The notes: generated by a model from the letters alone, not told the origin. A stretch of DNA of 64,000 bases from Heyndrickxia sporothermodurans (GCA_018333075.1 BORH01000010.1:105448-169447), one strand, 5' to 3'. Counted from the first letter of the stretch, positions 38,836 through 49,811 are shown. A program made the numbers and translations.

Positions 38836-39064
38836 TCAATCTTTTAGTAAAAAAAGGCTGTCCTTATGATCATGCTTGTATGGAATCATTTCACGCAACT
38901 CTAAAAAAGAAGAAGTATACCAAACGAAGTATGTGACGTTTGATCGAGCCAGTCTAGCAAGCTTTCAATATATTGAAAGATGGTATAACAGAAAACGAAT
39001 TCACGGCAGCTTAGGATATAAAACGCCTCAATTAATAGAAGAAGAGTCTAGAAAAAGTGCCTAA
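38836..39064 (+). pseudogene. Frameshifted IS3-family transposase OrfB, C-terminal fragment
   Basis: The reading frame CPYDHACMESFHATLKK (with the Glu of the DDE triad) breaks at an A6 run, 38903-38908, and resumes in another frame as KKEEVYQTKY...WYNRKRIHGSLGYKTPQL, ending at TAA 39062-39064. Restoring one A joins the two frames into the normal sequence. The upstream catalytic Asp residues are absent. It is non-functional. It could be from the same element family as the OrfA fragment near 17.1 kb. Confidence 0.78.
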
Positions 39065-39104
39065 AACTTAACTTTTTAGTGTCCAAGATATTGACGTAGA
39101 TCCA
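38836..39104 (+). mobile_element. IS3-family remnant, 3' part of orfB and right end
   Basis: Holds the C-terminal part of an IS3 transposase, then a stretch ending TTGACGTAGATCCA near 39104 that resembles an IS3-type terminus. The 5' half of the element is missing. It lies 0.6 kb after rpsD, at the left border of an accessory segment. Confidence 0.65.
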
Positions 39105-39232
39105 TTTTTTATTCCAAGTAGTCCCGTAACCAAGCCATATTAGGATTTCTGTTTCTATGTGTAGTCGCAACAATCTTTACGAAAACAGCCATAATAAAAG
39201 CACCTCTAAAAAAGAAATGCTTTTAATTAAAC

Positions 39233-39580
39233 CTATTGAACATTTTTAAATATTTCCTGTGATTTTTCGTCATTTGTTTCCAACATAAATAAACCGTTTT
39301 TTTCCCAATCTTTAGCTGCCGGTAAAGCTTCTTCAGCTTTATCCATTTCCTTTTTTGATGAAAATTCATAGACTTTAACAACATTATCACCGTTATAAAA
39401 AATAATGCCATCCTTAGCACCAATTAAATCAAACATTGGCTTTTCTTTTTTATCTACTTTAATTCCTTTGTCTTCAAACGCTTTAACAAACGAATCCATA
39501 CTCAAATTTGATTTTTCATTATCTGAGGCGCATCCAGCTAGTGCAAATAGGAATAATAGTACCAAAACTATTTTTTTCAT
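39233..39580 (-). CDS. Small lipoprotein of unknown function
   Basis: 115 residues. The signal peptide MKKIVLVLLFLFALAGC with lipobox LAGC marks Cys17 as the lipidated residue, so the mature protein is on the outer face of the membrane. The mature part is acidic/basic mixed with FEDKGIKVDKKEKPMFDLIGAKDGIIFYN and KVYEFSSKKEMDKAEEALPAAKDW; the latter recalls short stress- or lipoprotein-like domains but I do not name it. Ribosome site GAAGGAGGGGTG is strong. It sits in the accessory segment between IS remnant and ABC operon. Confidence 0.8.
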   Translation of the reverse strand: MKKIVLVLLFLFALAGCASDNEKSNLSMDSFVKAFEDKGIKVDKKEKPMFDLIGAKDGIIFYNGDNVVKVYEFSSKKEMDKAEEALPAAKDWEKNGLFMLETNDEKSQEIFKNVQ

Positions 39581-39942
39581 CTTTCACCCCTCCTTTCTTC
39601 TCTATTATACTATCAAAATTTTTTAGCAGGGGAAATATTTACCTATTTCATATTATATACTAGCCTCATACTTCTTCTTATCCAATCTGATCTGGACATT
39701 GTGATAAATTACAGAATCGTTTTAGCAGATAAAAGATAAGCAATAACTAACTTCATATAACTCGGTTTCGTGATATTACTCGGATGATTCCCTCACTAAT
39801 TAATGTTATCTAAAAGATAACCATTAATTGTGGAACTTTCTAAATACGCTTTTTTTCATTACTTACAGTTAATGTATATACCATAAATAAAACCCCTAGT
39901 ACCGGCAAATAGAACGGCATTAGGGGATTTTAATACGAGTAT
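39581..39942. other. Intergenic region with unexplained inverted repeat
   Basis: 362 AT-rich bases without a credible gene. It holds an inverted repeat at 39798-39829 (AATTAATGTTATCT, loop, AGATAACCATTAATT with one bulge) and the terminator of the ABC operon at 39893-39926. It might be scar DNA of an earlier insertion. Confidence 0.5.
39893..39926 (-). terminator. Terminator after the ABC operon
   Basis: Stem CCCCTAATGCCG.../...CCGGTACTAGGGG on the minus strand, imperfect in the middle, followed by TTTTATTT. Confidence 0.75.
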
Positions 39943-40662
39943 TTAAAGAGGATCATTTAATAACTTATACATGATTTGTTCTGCTGTTAATAATGGGTTA
40001 ATTCGTTTTTTTGCATCATCTAAAGTTCCAATAAACGGAAGCTTCCCTTCTTTAAGTACTCCGATTCGATCGCATAGAGTAAGAATTTCGCTCATATCAT
40101 GCGTGGTGTAAACAATCGTTTTTCCTGATTGTGCAAGTTTCTTAATATATTGATTGATTTCTAACTTCGATTGTAAATCGATACCAACGGTTGGTTCGTC
40201 CATTAAGAGGATATCTGGATCATGGATAAGCGCAACGGCAATGTTTAGCTTCCGCTTCATTCCACCTGAGAGTTTCGAGACCTTTTCTTTCCATTTGTCG
40301 TCCAAACGAACGGTTTGACACAATTCAAGCAATCGTTCCGTTTCTACTTTTTTCTTTGAAAATTTGCTCCAGAATAATAAGTTCTCCTTGACAGTCATAT
40401 TCTCCCAAAGTGATACATCCTGCGGTACATAACCAATGATTTTTCTAGCTTTCTTTTTTTCTTTGAGCAGATTAAGATTATTCACCTCAACAGTCCCACT
40501 TGATGGCTTAGTAATCGTCGCCAATATGGATAGGAGCGTTGATTTTCCTGCACCATTTGTCCCTAATAAACCAAACACTTCCCCCTTCTTAATAGATAAA
40601 GAAAGATTATCAAGAATAATATTTCTGCCATATTGCTTCGTCAAATTCGATATCGTAATCAT
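39943..40662 (-). CDS. ABC transporter ATP-binding protein
   Basis: Nucleotide-binding subunit of an ABC-2 type exporter. 239 residues from ATG 40662, which overlaps the preceding permease stop (ATGA); a longer frame to 40698 lacks a ribosome site. Walker A GLLGTNGAGKST near 36, Q-loop GYVPQDVSLWENM near 85, signature VSKLSGGMKRKLNIAVALIHDP near 130, Walker B ILLMDEPTVGID near 155 and the switch His in YTTHDMSE near 190. Last gene of the four-gene operon. Confidence 0.92.
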   Translation of the reverse strand: MITISNLTKQYGRNIILDNLSLSIKKGEVFGLLGTNGAGKSTLLSILATITKPSSGTVEVNNLNLLKEKKKARKIIGYVPQDVSLWENMTVKENLLFWSKFSKKKVETERLLELCQTVRLDDKWKEKVSKLSGGMKRKLNIAVALIHDPDILLMDEPTVGIDLQSKLEINQYIKKLAQSGKTIVYTTHDMSEILTLCDRIGVLKEGKLPFIGTLDDAKKRINPLLTAEQIMYKLLNDPL

Positions 40663-41807
40663 CTTATTCTTTTTAACCTCCAAATCGCGAACACCCATAA
40701 GAATAAACTGGCTAACATGAGCAAGGATACTTTAAATTCGCTCAATAACCCATCATTTCTAAATAACTGCTGAGGCATCCATGAAGAAACGTTTTTCAAC
40801 CAGTGAGCAAGTTCTCCAACGGAAAAAAAGCTTCCACCTACAATCCCAATTAGAAACGCTAAAATTAAGCCCGTCAAATAATAGCTACCTAAATGGGAGA
40901 ATAAAGTGGCCAATCCAACACTTAAGGATAAACAAAAAATGAGATAAATGATCATTAACAAAAATAATGCAATATTTACCTGTTCCATCTGAAAATAAGC
41001 AAACAAGGAATATATTATAACTATTTGAAATAAATGCAGAAAGAAAATCGCTCCTGTTCTTTGGAGGAGATAATGAACTAAACCATTACTCATCGTTTTC
41101 ACTCTTGGAAAAATATGATTTTTTTCTTTGACAATCCAATCAGAAATATAAAAGCATGCAAGCATTGTAAAAAAACTCCAAAGTCCTATATAAGAAGTAG
41201 CAGCTGTTTTTTCCATCCTTTTCTTCCCTACATTATTTTCTCCCTGCGTAAAATTAATTGTCATTAACGGCTCTGGTTCCCACTGTTGATCATTATACTC
41301 ATAGGACTCTTCCCAAAGTTGCTTCGAATTTGATAACTTTCCCAACTTCTTTTCAGTTAATTCCACAACACGATTAGATGCTTTAATCGCTGTTGTCATG
41401 CGAGTAATCTTGCTGGCGACTAATTCCTTCACCACTCCTGTAGCCACGGAAGAAGGTGAAGTCCAAAGTTCAATAGTTTCCTCCCTCTTTTCATTTGATA
41501 ATCGTTCTTTAAAATGCTTCTTAATATAAAAAACACTGTCTACTTCATTTCGTAGCAAAAGTCTTTTTGCTTGTTCTGTAGAAGCATGATGAACAACTAT
41601 TCTCCGCTCCTTCTGTATTTCTGCAATAATCTTTTTAGAAACATCTGTTCTATCCTCATCGATTATCGCAATCGGAACAACTAAATCCTGCTGCTGTTTT
41701 TCAAAAAGAAAACCGAAAAAAATAGTTGCTGCAATAGGGAAAAAAATGAACAATAAACTACTTGGATGAAATATTAGCTGTTTTAATTTTTGAAAAAAAA
41801 TGCCCAT
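40659..41807 (-). CDS. ABC-2 type permease, first copy
   Basis: 382 residues from ATG 41807, overlapping the previous stop by one base (TAATG) with GGGAGGG upstream. One N-terminal membrane helix (~18-38, LLFIFFPIAATIFFGFLF), a large extracellular loop to ~195 (QQQDLVVPIAIIDEDRTDVSKKIIAEI), then five more helices. This layout is that of YhgE/Pip- or DrrB-like ABC-2 membrane proteins. It pairs with the next permease to form a heterodimeric channel. Confidence 0.85.
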   Translation of the reverse strand: MGIFFQKLKQLIFHPSSLLFIFFPIAATIFFGFLFEKQQQDLVVPIAIIDEDRTDVSKKIIAEIQKERRIVVHHASTEQAKRLLLRNEVDSVFYIKKHFKERLSNEKREETIELWTSPSSVATGVVKELVASKITRMTTAIKASNRVVELTEKKLGKLSNSKQLWEESYEYNDQQWEPEPLMTINFTQGENNVGKKRMEKTAATSYIGLWSFFTMLACFYISDWIVKEKNHIFPRVKTMSNGLVHYLLQRTGAIFFLHLFQIVIIYSLFAYFQMEQVNIALFLLMIIYLIFCLSLSVGLATLFSHLGSYYLTGLILAFLIGIVGGSFFSVGELAHWLKNVSSWMPQQLFRNDGLLSEFKVSLLMLASLFLWVFAIWRLKRIR

Positions 41808-43000
41808 TAGATTACCCTCCCTCTTTTCAAGCAGAGGCTTGTAAGGACAATAAATACAAATATTAACACAAGAAGAACCGTTATGGGCTCTGTCCAATCT
41901 TCCTGAAAAATGGAAAGAATTAGTGACAAAACCCAGCTATTAAGTATGTACATACTTAGCTTTTCTAGCCACTCTGGAAAATAAATAGTTGGAATCAAAT
42001 GTCCTCCAGCAATAGTCCCTAAAATAATAAACGTCACTCCTACTAGCTGGTATGCTCTTTCACTTCTTAATAGTGCCTCTAAAAAAAGAAAAAAACTCAC
42101 AAAAGTTAATACGATAACTAGTGTTAATAATATAAATGGAATCACTTCTAACCCCATCCACCAAATAACAGGGACACCCAATATTAGAGAGAGAGGAGCA
42201 ATGAAAAGAAGTAAAGTAAAGAGCTTTGCAAAGACGATTTGATTTTGTGATACACCAACAGATAGCAAACGTAATTGAACCGAGGGATTCATACGTGAGG
42301 AAAATAATAGTAAGCCGCTATACCCCCACACCATTATTAAAAGAGCGTAAAATGACAATATATAATATTGAAGTAAATTTCTTTGAAACAATACCTCAAG
42401 TTTTTTTTCTTGATAAATCTCTCCTCTCCCCAATACATGGAAAGCATAAGTAACAACATTTTTACGAAGTTCCTTTTTTCTTTCAGTTTCAGGGAAGTCC
42501 ATTTTTTTCATGTAATCATTTATCGTATTAATTCCACTTTGAGCAGCGGATGTAAAATCTGCAGCACTGTTCATCAAATATCGAACTAATTGAGATTGTA
42601 AAGGTCGTTGGTTATTCCCAACGACCTCTACAGGAGTATTTATTCCATGTGCTACATCACTACTAAAACCTTTAGGAATATGGATAATTGCCGCGACCTT
42701 ATTTTTTCTAAGCAATTCTTTTGCTTTTTCACTATCCGTTTGAATGGTCCTCATCAATTTGTTTAACGATTCATTTTCTGTTAGCTGACGGACAACCATC
42801 TTTGTTTCGAATGTTGGATCCTCGTTCACCATTGCAACATAAAAGGGATCTAGCCTTGAATCCTTTTGAACGATTTGAGTCCCTACAAATCCTATACCAG
42901 TTAATAATATAATAGGAATAAAAAAGATAGAAAGAACTGCCTTCTTACTTTTCCAAAGAGTTTTCATATAAAAAGATGTGAAAACAACTATATTTCTCAT
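41807..43000 (-). CDS. ABC-2 type permease, second copy
   Basis: 397 residues from ATG 43000 with AGGTGG 5 bases upstream (an in-frame GTG at 43009 lies inside that site). Same topology as its partner: helix ~20-40 (AVLSIFFIPIILLTGIGFVG), external loop with DPFYVAMVNEDPTFETKMVVRQL and then five or six helices in the second half. Paralogous to the downstream permease in layout. 13 bases after the DUF6583-like gene. Confidence 0.85.
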   Translation of the reverse strand: MRNIVVFTSFYMKTLWKSKKAVLSIFFIPIILLTGIGFVGTQIVQKDSRLDPFYVAMVNEDPTFETKMVVRQLTENESLNKLMRTIQTDSEKAKELLRKNKVAAIIHIPKGFSSDVAHGINTPVEVVGNNQRPLQSQLVRYLMNSAADFTSAAQSGINTINDYMKKMDFPETERKKELRKNVVTYAFHVLGRGEIYQEKKLEVLFQRNLLQYYILSFYALLIMVWGYSGLLLFSSRMNPSVQLRLLSVGVSQNQIVFAKLFTLLLFIAPLSLILGVPVIWWMGLEVIPFILLTLVIVLTFVSFFLFLEALLRSERAYQLVGVTFIILGTIAGGHLIPTIYFPEWLEKLSMYILNSWVLSLILSIFQEDWTEPITVLLVLIFVFIVLTSLCLKRGRVI

Positions 43001-43013
43001 AAATCCCACCTAT

Positions 43014-44762
43014 TTAAAGACCTGAATATGACTCTTCTTCATAGGATTCGTATGAAGGTAGTAGAAAATCAGATAATCCTAGGCTTTCCATGAGATTTTG
43101 AATATTAACGCCTACTTCTTGTTGGATTTCAAGCAACTGACTCTCTGTCATCTTCGCTACATTAATTCCATCATCTTCTGGATTAGGTAGGTTTAACTTA
43201 TCTTTTAGTTTTGCTTTGGAATCAACGGTTAAAGAAAGTGTTCCTTTTTGCCCTTCATCATTGACGAAAAGTGAAATTTCCATTTTGTTATTAGAATACT
43301 CTTTCTTTATATTGGTATCGATAGTTTGCTCAATTGTTCCACTTAACGCATTGTTCAATCCTGCAAATTGTGGACCAGATAATTCAAGATCTAGATCACT
43401 TTTGATTTTATGTTTTTCAGTTAATTTACCATCAAACTTAGAATTCATTTTGAACTTAATTTTTCCATCTAATTGTCCACTTGTTTCAGTAAAGAATTCT
43501 GCTGTTAACTTATCTTTTCTTTGATCTTTTTTGTTCTCATCAGTATCGTTATTAATTTGCAGAACTGCCTTTACATCATTATTATCTTTTAATTCCACCT
43601 TAAATTCTTTAAATTTCTTATCGTCACCATAAGGAACATTTTTCGTTGAGATTAAGATGTTCTTTTTATCCATGTTGTTCTCTACTGTTATTTGAGTGGA
43701 ACGATCAACGATTTGCTCTTTATTATTAATCAATAAAACAGATTTGAAGCCATTCGGAAAATTCACTTTTTGTAAATTTTCTTTCGCCTCTTTTAACCCC
43801 TTTTTCATTTCTTCTTTCACTTGCGCTAGTTCTGGAAGTTGAGTCCCTGTTTCACTAGCCATCGCCTGTGCACCTGCAAGCTTTTCTAAACGTTTAATCA
43901 TCATATTTTGTAATTTATTATCTTTAATAACTAAATCCATAAATTTCGTTAATAATTCTTTCGTTTCCGATGAAGAGAGCTTTAGAGTTACTTCTCGAAG
44001 CTTTAATTTTTCATCTTTAAACTTATACTCAATCCCTTTCTTTAAGGTAAAATTCTCATCTTTCAATTGCTCTTTCAAAAATGATGCATATCGTTCGATT
44101 AAATAATCTTTTTCCTTCTCCGATAATTTTATATCTTTAAACTGAAAATTTGAGAATTCTAGTTTTTCTGGACCATTATAATATGGGTCCTGCATACGCA
44201 TAAAATCTCCGTATTCGGCAGTATTTAAGAAAAGAGCTTTAGAGTACAGTGCTGGAACTTTTAGACCTAATTGTTCTTTTGATTGAAAAAATTCAACATC
44301 TAAAACTTTCTCTTTATTCATATTTAATGCCAATGTATGATGTCCTGCTTGTTTCTTAGGATCCTGATCACTTTTTAATGAAATCGAACTGTTTTTCAAA
44401 ATCTCTTGTACCATTTCTACTTCTGGTGTAACCATCATTGGATCTAAATCGATATTCCCTTTAACATTCACCTCAGAACTAGATGGCTTTTCTAATAATA
44501 AATTTTGAAACTTTAATTGATCACCAAACAATTCATCAACTTCATCCTTCATTTGATTATAGGACCGATATTCTGATAGAAAATATAATTCCTTCGGTGA
44601 TTTATTTAAAACAAAAGCAAAAACCGTTCCCCCACCAATTAATAAGATTGCAGCAATGATCGGAACGATTCGATTATTAAAAATTTTCTTTTTTGGCTGC
44701 TTTTCTGACGATTGCATTGGTGAATCTGCTTCTAATGCAGCAGACGTTTCATTCTTAGACAT
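43014..44762 (-). CDS. Large membrane-anchored protein, DUF6583-like, ABC operon partner
   Basis: 582 residues from ATG 44762 (GGGAGGAG 8 bases upstream). A short cytosolic N-terminus rich in polar residues (KNETSAALEADSPMQSSEKQPKKK) is followed by one membrane helix (~35-55, RIVPIIAAILLIGGGTVFAFVL) and an outside domain of more than 500 residues with alternating charged beta-type stretches. The start SPKELYFLSEYRSYNQMKDEVDELF recalls a Bacillus family that I remember as DUF6583; not verified. No catalytic motif is seen. First gene of the exporter operon, hence probably a receptor, chaperone or regulator for the exported substrate. Confidence 0.75.
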   Translation of the reverse strand: MSKNETSAALEADSPMQSSEKQPKKKIFNNRIVPIIAAILLIGGGTVFAFVLNKSPKELYFLSEYRSYNQMKDEVDELFGDQLKFQNLLLEKPSSSEVNVKGNIDLDPMMVTPEVEMVQEILKNSSISLKSDQDPKKQAGHHTLALNMNKEKVLDVEFFQSKEQLGLKVPALYSKALFLNTAEYGDFMRMQDPYYNGPEKLEFSNFQFKDIKLSEKEKDYLIERYASFLKEQLKDENFTLKKGIEYKFKDEKLKLREVTLKLSSSETKELLTKFMDLVIKDNKLQNMMIKRLEKLAGAQAMASETGTQLPELAQVKEEMKKGLKEAKENLQKVNFPNGFKSVLLINNKEQIVDRSTQITVENNMDKKNILISTKNVPYGDDKKFKEFKVELKDNNDVKAVLQINNDTDENKKDQRKDKLTAEFFTETSGQLDGKIKFKMNSKFDGKLTEKHKIKSDLDLELSGPQFAGLNNALSGTIEQTIDTNIKKEYSNNKMEISLFVNDEGQKGTLSLTVDSKAKLKDKLNLPNPEDDGINVAKMTESQLLEIQQEVGVNIQNLMESLGLSDFLLPSYESYEEESYSGL

Positions 44763-45088
44763 TTTGATAACTCCTCCCATTGATGTTCTACATAGTGGAC
44801 AAATTTGAAATCAGTTCTTATTTATTAGTTAACTTACTTGTTCCCTTTTCATCCACATTCAGTAAAATCCCTATTTATCATAAGCAAATACATTCACTAC
44901 TTCCATACGTTCGACAAAAGTAGACATTTTTTACTTCTTCCTACCCAGTTGTTTTTATAAAAATAGTTCAATATACCCATTGAATCCAAGTTGTCAAAAT
45001 AGGTATAAACAACTAATGATACTGATCAGAACTTCGATCTAAAAATAAGGTCACAAAAAAACCGAACCATTTCAGTTCGGTTGTCTAA
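44763..45088. other. Intergenic gap between ABC operon and tyrS
   Basis: 326 bases, AT-rich. Apart from the tyrS terminator at 45052-45082 I see no gene or clear promoter. It should carry the promoter of the ABC operon. Confidence 0.5.
45052..45082 (-). terminator. Terminator after tyrS
   Basis: AACCGAAC/GTTCGGTT stem, 7-base loop, followed on the minus strand by T7. Confidence 0.9.
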
Positions 45089-46640
<1,552 letters not shown>

Positions 46641-46829
46641 AATCTATTCTACACATATTTAAATTTATTTGTCAAATGATTGTTAGAAATGACGATTTGT
46701 TGATAATATCCTTAACATTTTTTCAAAGTTCGCTCCAAAATAAAGAAAAATGATACATAGAAAAATATGATTTTAATTTTTCTATATTCAATTTATGCTA
46801 TAATGTATGTGATTTTGAGGGGGTATTAT

Positions 46830-49748
46830 ATGGGTGAAAAAATGTCTAAAGTATTGAAAATAATAAAGCAATCATTATCTATATTTCAAAACGAAAAACT
46901 TCAACGAAATTCAAGAATTACCTACGGTGTCATATGGAACCTGCTCTTAATTTTCTTCATCGTTATTGTGATTGGAGGCTTCTTTGCTGGAGGAGTTGCT
47001 GCGGGATATTTTGCCGCATTAGTAAAAGACGAACCAATCCGTCCTTATGAAAAAATGAAAAAGGATATATATAATTATGAAGAAACATCACAACTATACT
47101 TTGATAATAATGTCTATTTAGGAAAAGTAAAATCTGATTTAGAGCGTGAAGAGGTAAAAATAAAAAATGTATCACCATTCCTAAAAGATGCACTGATTGC
47201 TACTGAAGATAAATACTTTTATGAGCATGATGGTGTAGTCCCAAAAGCATTATTTCGAGCAGTTTTTCAAGAAGTCACCAATTCCTCAACACAAACTGGA
47301 GGAAGTACTCTTACACAACAAATTATCAAAAATCAAATCCTAACAAATGAAGTTTCTTTTGACCGCAAGGCAAAAGAAGTTTTACTTGCACTTCGTCTAG
47401 AAAAGTTTTTTAAGAAGGATGTAATACTTGAAGCTTATTTGAACGTATCAACTTTTGGAAGAAATTCATCTGGCCAAAATATAGCTGGTGTTGAATCTGC
47501 AGCAAAAGGAATTTTTGGGGTTCCTGCAAAAAAATTAAACCTTGCTCAATCTGCATATATTGCTGGCTTACCACAAAGTCCTTTTATGTACACACCTTTT
47601 ACTAATGAAGGAAAATTAAAAAGTAAAGAAGGCTTAGAGCCTGGACTTAATCGAATGAAGCTTGTACTAAGCCGAATGCTCGATAACGGATATATTTCTG
47701 AGAAGCAATATGCTAGTGCTGTAAAATATGATTTAGTTAAGGATTTTATTAAGCCGCAAAAAAGTCCAAGAGAAAAATATCCTTACCTAACCTATGAAAT
47801 TGAAGAACGAGCTAGAAATGTCATGGCCATTATATTAGCCAAAAAAGATGGCATTTCAGAAAAAGAGTTAAATAAAAATAAAAAGCTATATGAAAAATAT
47901 ACAACTCTTGCTGATCGAGATATTCGGCAAAATGGCTATACAATCCATACTACAATCAATAAAAAAATATACGATAAGATGCAAAAAGCAAAAGATGAAT
48001 TTAATGGGTATGGTCCAACTAAAACGGTCATAAAAATCGATAAGAAAACAGGTGAAGAAATATCTGTTCAAGAGCCTGTTCAAATTGGTGCTATTTTAAT
48101 CGAAAATAAAACAGGTAAAATTATCAGCTTCGTTGGTGGCAGAGACTTTAAAAAGGAACAGCTAAATCACGCGACACAAGGAAGAAGGGCAAATGGTTCT
48201 ACAATGAAACCATTACTCGTTTATGCTCCGGCAATGGAGATGGGAATTACATCACCAGGTACGGTTATTGCCGACTCAGATACTGGAATAAGAAACAACG
48301 GAAGACCATGGCCAACAAATTTTTCAGGCAGATATTATGGCCTCGTGACAACAAGAGAAGCATTAGCGAAATCGCATAACGTAACAGCCGTTAAAGTCTA
48401 TCAAAGAACGATTAATCAAAGACCCGCACAATATCTTGCGAAAATGGGCTTTTCTGATTTAGTACCAGTTGACTATGAAAACCTTTCAACTGGACTAGGT
48501 GGTTTAACTAAAGGGGTTACGGTCGAAGAGAATGTTAATGCCTACACGACCTTTGCTAATGATGGACAATTTATCGATTCTTATTTAATTGACAAAATTA
48601 CTGATAAAAATGGAAAAGTTATTTACAAACATAAAGTTAAGCCTGTAAATGTCTTTAGTCGTCAAACCTCATATCTTATGCTTGATATGATGAGAGATGT
48701 TTTTAGAAATGGTACCGCAGCAAGTGTACCAGGAATGCTCAAGTTTTCGACAGATTGGGCCGGAAAAACGGGAACAAGTAATGATTACTGGGATTCATGG
48801 TTAGTTGGTTCTAATCCAAATATTACGTTCGGAACTTGGATTGGTTATGATACCCCTAGTAGCCAAGTACCAGGGTATGATCAAAGAAACTATGCGATTT
48901 GGAGCAAACTAATTAACTCAGCCTATGATGTGGATCCAAAATTAATTGCACCAAGTGAACGTTTCAAAATGCCTAGCGGGATTGTTCAACGATCCTTTTG
49001 TGCAATTTCAGGAATGCTACCTTCTACAGGTTGTTCCAATGCTGGATTAGTTAGAACAGATTTATTTAATGCAAAATATGTCCCTACTGAAACAGATAAT
49101 AGTTTAATTCAAGGGAAATTCGTTACAATTAATGGTAAAAAATATTTAGCTTTAGATTCAACTCCTGCTGAGTTTTCGGAGAATGGGCTTATATTAAATC
49201 CTGATTTCATCAAGAAATTATCTTACAATGGTGATCCGAGTCAATTGATTCCTAAAGATGACCCTCTTTGGAAAAAAATTCTTGCACCGGAGGATAAAAT
49301 AAGTGATGATGGTAAAGCTCCAGCTTCCGTTCAAGCTAATAGCTCAGGACGCAGTATAACCTGGAAAGCATCTAGCAGTTCAGATGTTATAGGATACCGT
49401 ATTTTCAATAGTAATGGTCAAAAAGTTGGCTCTGTCCGAGCAGGCTCCAAATTAAGTTTTTCTACTGGAAATGGTGTATTCTATGTTGTTGCTGTAGATA
49501 TTTCTGGAAAACAATCAGGTCCTTCAAATCAAGTAACAATCGGCAGCAGCCAAACGAAGAACGAAGAAAAGCCTGATAAAAATAAACCAGATGACAAAGA
49601 CAATGGAAAAGATAAACCTAAAGATAATGAAGATGATAAAAGCAACAATGAAAATAAGGATAACGATGGAAATAAGGACAAAAATAGGAATAAAGACAGC
49701 AAAAAGAAAAGTGATGAAAATGATCAATCAACTCATACATCACCATAA
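46830..49748 (+). CDS. Class A penicillin-binding protein
   Basis: Bifunctional wall synthase polymerising glycan strands and cross-linking them on the outer membrane face. 972 residues from ATG 46830 (GAGGGGG upstream). Order: short cytosolic tail, membrane helix (~35-60), GT51 transglycosylase with ATEDKYFYEHDG (Glu126) and GGSTLTQQIIKN, then a transpeptidase with STMK (Ser457, Lys460), SHN in AKSHNVTAVK and KTGTSNDYWDSW (Lys646). A C-terminal fibronectin-III-like module (~830-910) and an Asp/Lys/Asn-rich tail (~915-972) follow. I do not choose among the Bacillus class A paralogues. Confidence 0.93.
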   Translation: MGEKMSKVLKIIKQSLSIFQNEKLQRNSRITYGVIWNLLLIFFIVIVIGGFFAGGVAAGYFAALVKDEPIRPYEKMKKDIYNYEETSQLYFDNNVYLGKVKSDLEREEVKIKNVSPFLKDALIATEDKYFYEHDGVVPKALFRAVFQEVTNSSTQTGGSTLTQQIIKNQILTNEVSFDRKAKEVLLALRLEKFFKKDVILEAYLNVSTFGRNSSGQNIAGVESAAKGIFGVPAKKLNLAQSAYIAGLPQSPFMYTPFTNEGKLKSKEGLEPGLNRMKLVLSRMLDNGYISEKQYASAVKYDLVKDFIKPQKSPREKYPYLTYEIEERARNVMAIILAKKDGISEKELNKNKKLYEKYTTLADRDIRQNGYTIHTTINKKIYDKMQKAKDEFNGYGPTKTVIKIDKKTGEEISVQEPVQIGAILIENKTGKIISFVGGRDFKKEQLNHATQGRRANGSTMKPLLVYAPAMEMGITSPGTVIADSDTGIRNNGRPWPTNFSGRYYGLVTTREALAKSHNVTAVKVYQRTINQRPAQYLAKMGFSDLVPVDYENLSTGLGGLTKGVTVEENVNAYTTFANDGQFIDSYLIDKITDKNGKVIYKHKVKPVNVFSRQTSYLMLDMMRDVFRNGTAASVPGMLKFSTDWAGKTGTSNDYWDSWLVGSNPNITFGTWIGYDTPSSQVPGYDQRNYAIWSKLINSAYDVDPKLIAPSERFKMPSGIVQRSFCAISGMLPSTGCSNAGLVRTDLFNAKYVPTETDNSLIQGKFVTINGKKYLALDSTPAEFSENGLILNPDFIKKLSYNGDPSQLIPKDDPLWKKILAPEDKISDDGKAPASVQANSSGRSITWKASSSSDVIGYRIFNSNGQKVGSVRAGSKLSFSTGNGVFYVVAVDISGKQSGPSNQVTIGSSQTKNEEKPDKNKPDDKDNGKDKPKDNEDDKSNNENKDNDGNKDKNRNKDSKKKSDENDQSTHTSP

Positions 49749-49755
49749 AATGCTA

Positions 49756-49782
49756 AAAAGCCCGCTTTTATAGCGGGCTTTT
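49756..49782. terminator. Bidirectional terminator between PBP and acsA
   Basis: AAAAGCCCGCT/AGCGGGCTTTT stem with a 5-base loop; both strands end in T-runs, serving two convergent genes. Confidence 0.92.
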
Positions 49783-49811
49783 CACTGTTTAGAAATTGGT
49801 TTAGTTATTCA

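Noticed and set aside
43216-43524. Plus-strand frame of 102 codons inside the large ABC-operon protein gene
   Set aside because: Antisense to a well-supported gene; composition and lack of a ribosome site make it a shadow.
49524-49773. Frames around the PBP charged tail
   Set aside because: Low-complexity Asp/Lys codons open several frames by chance.
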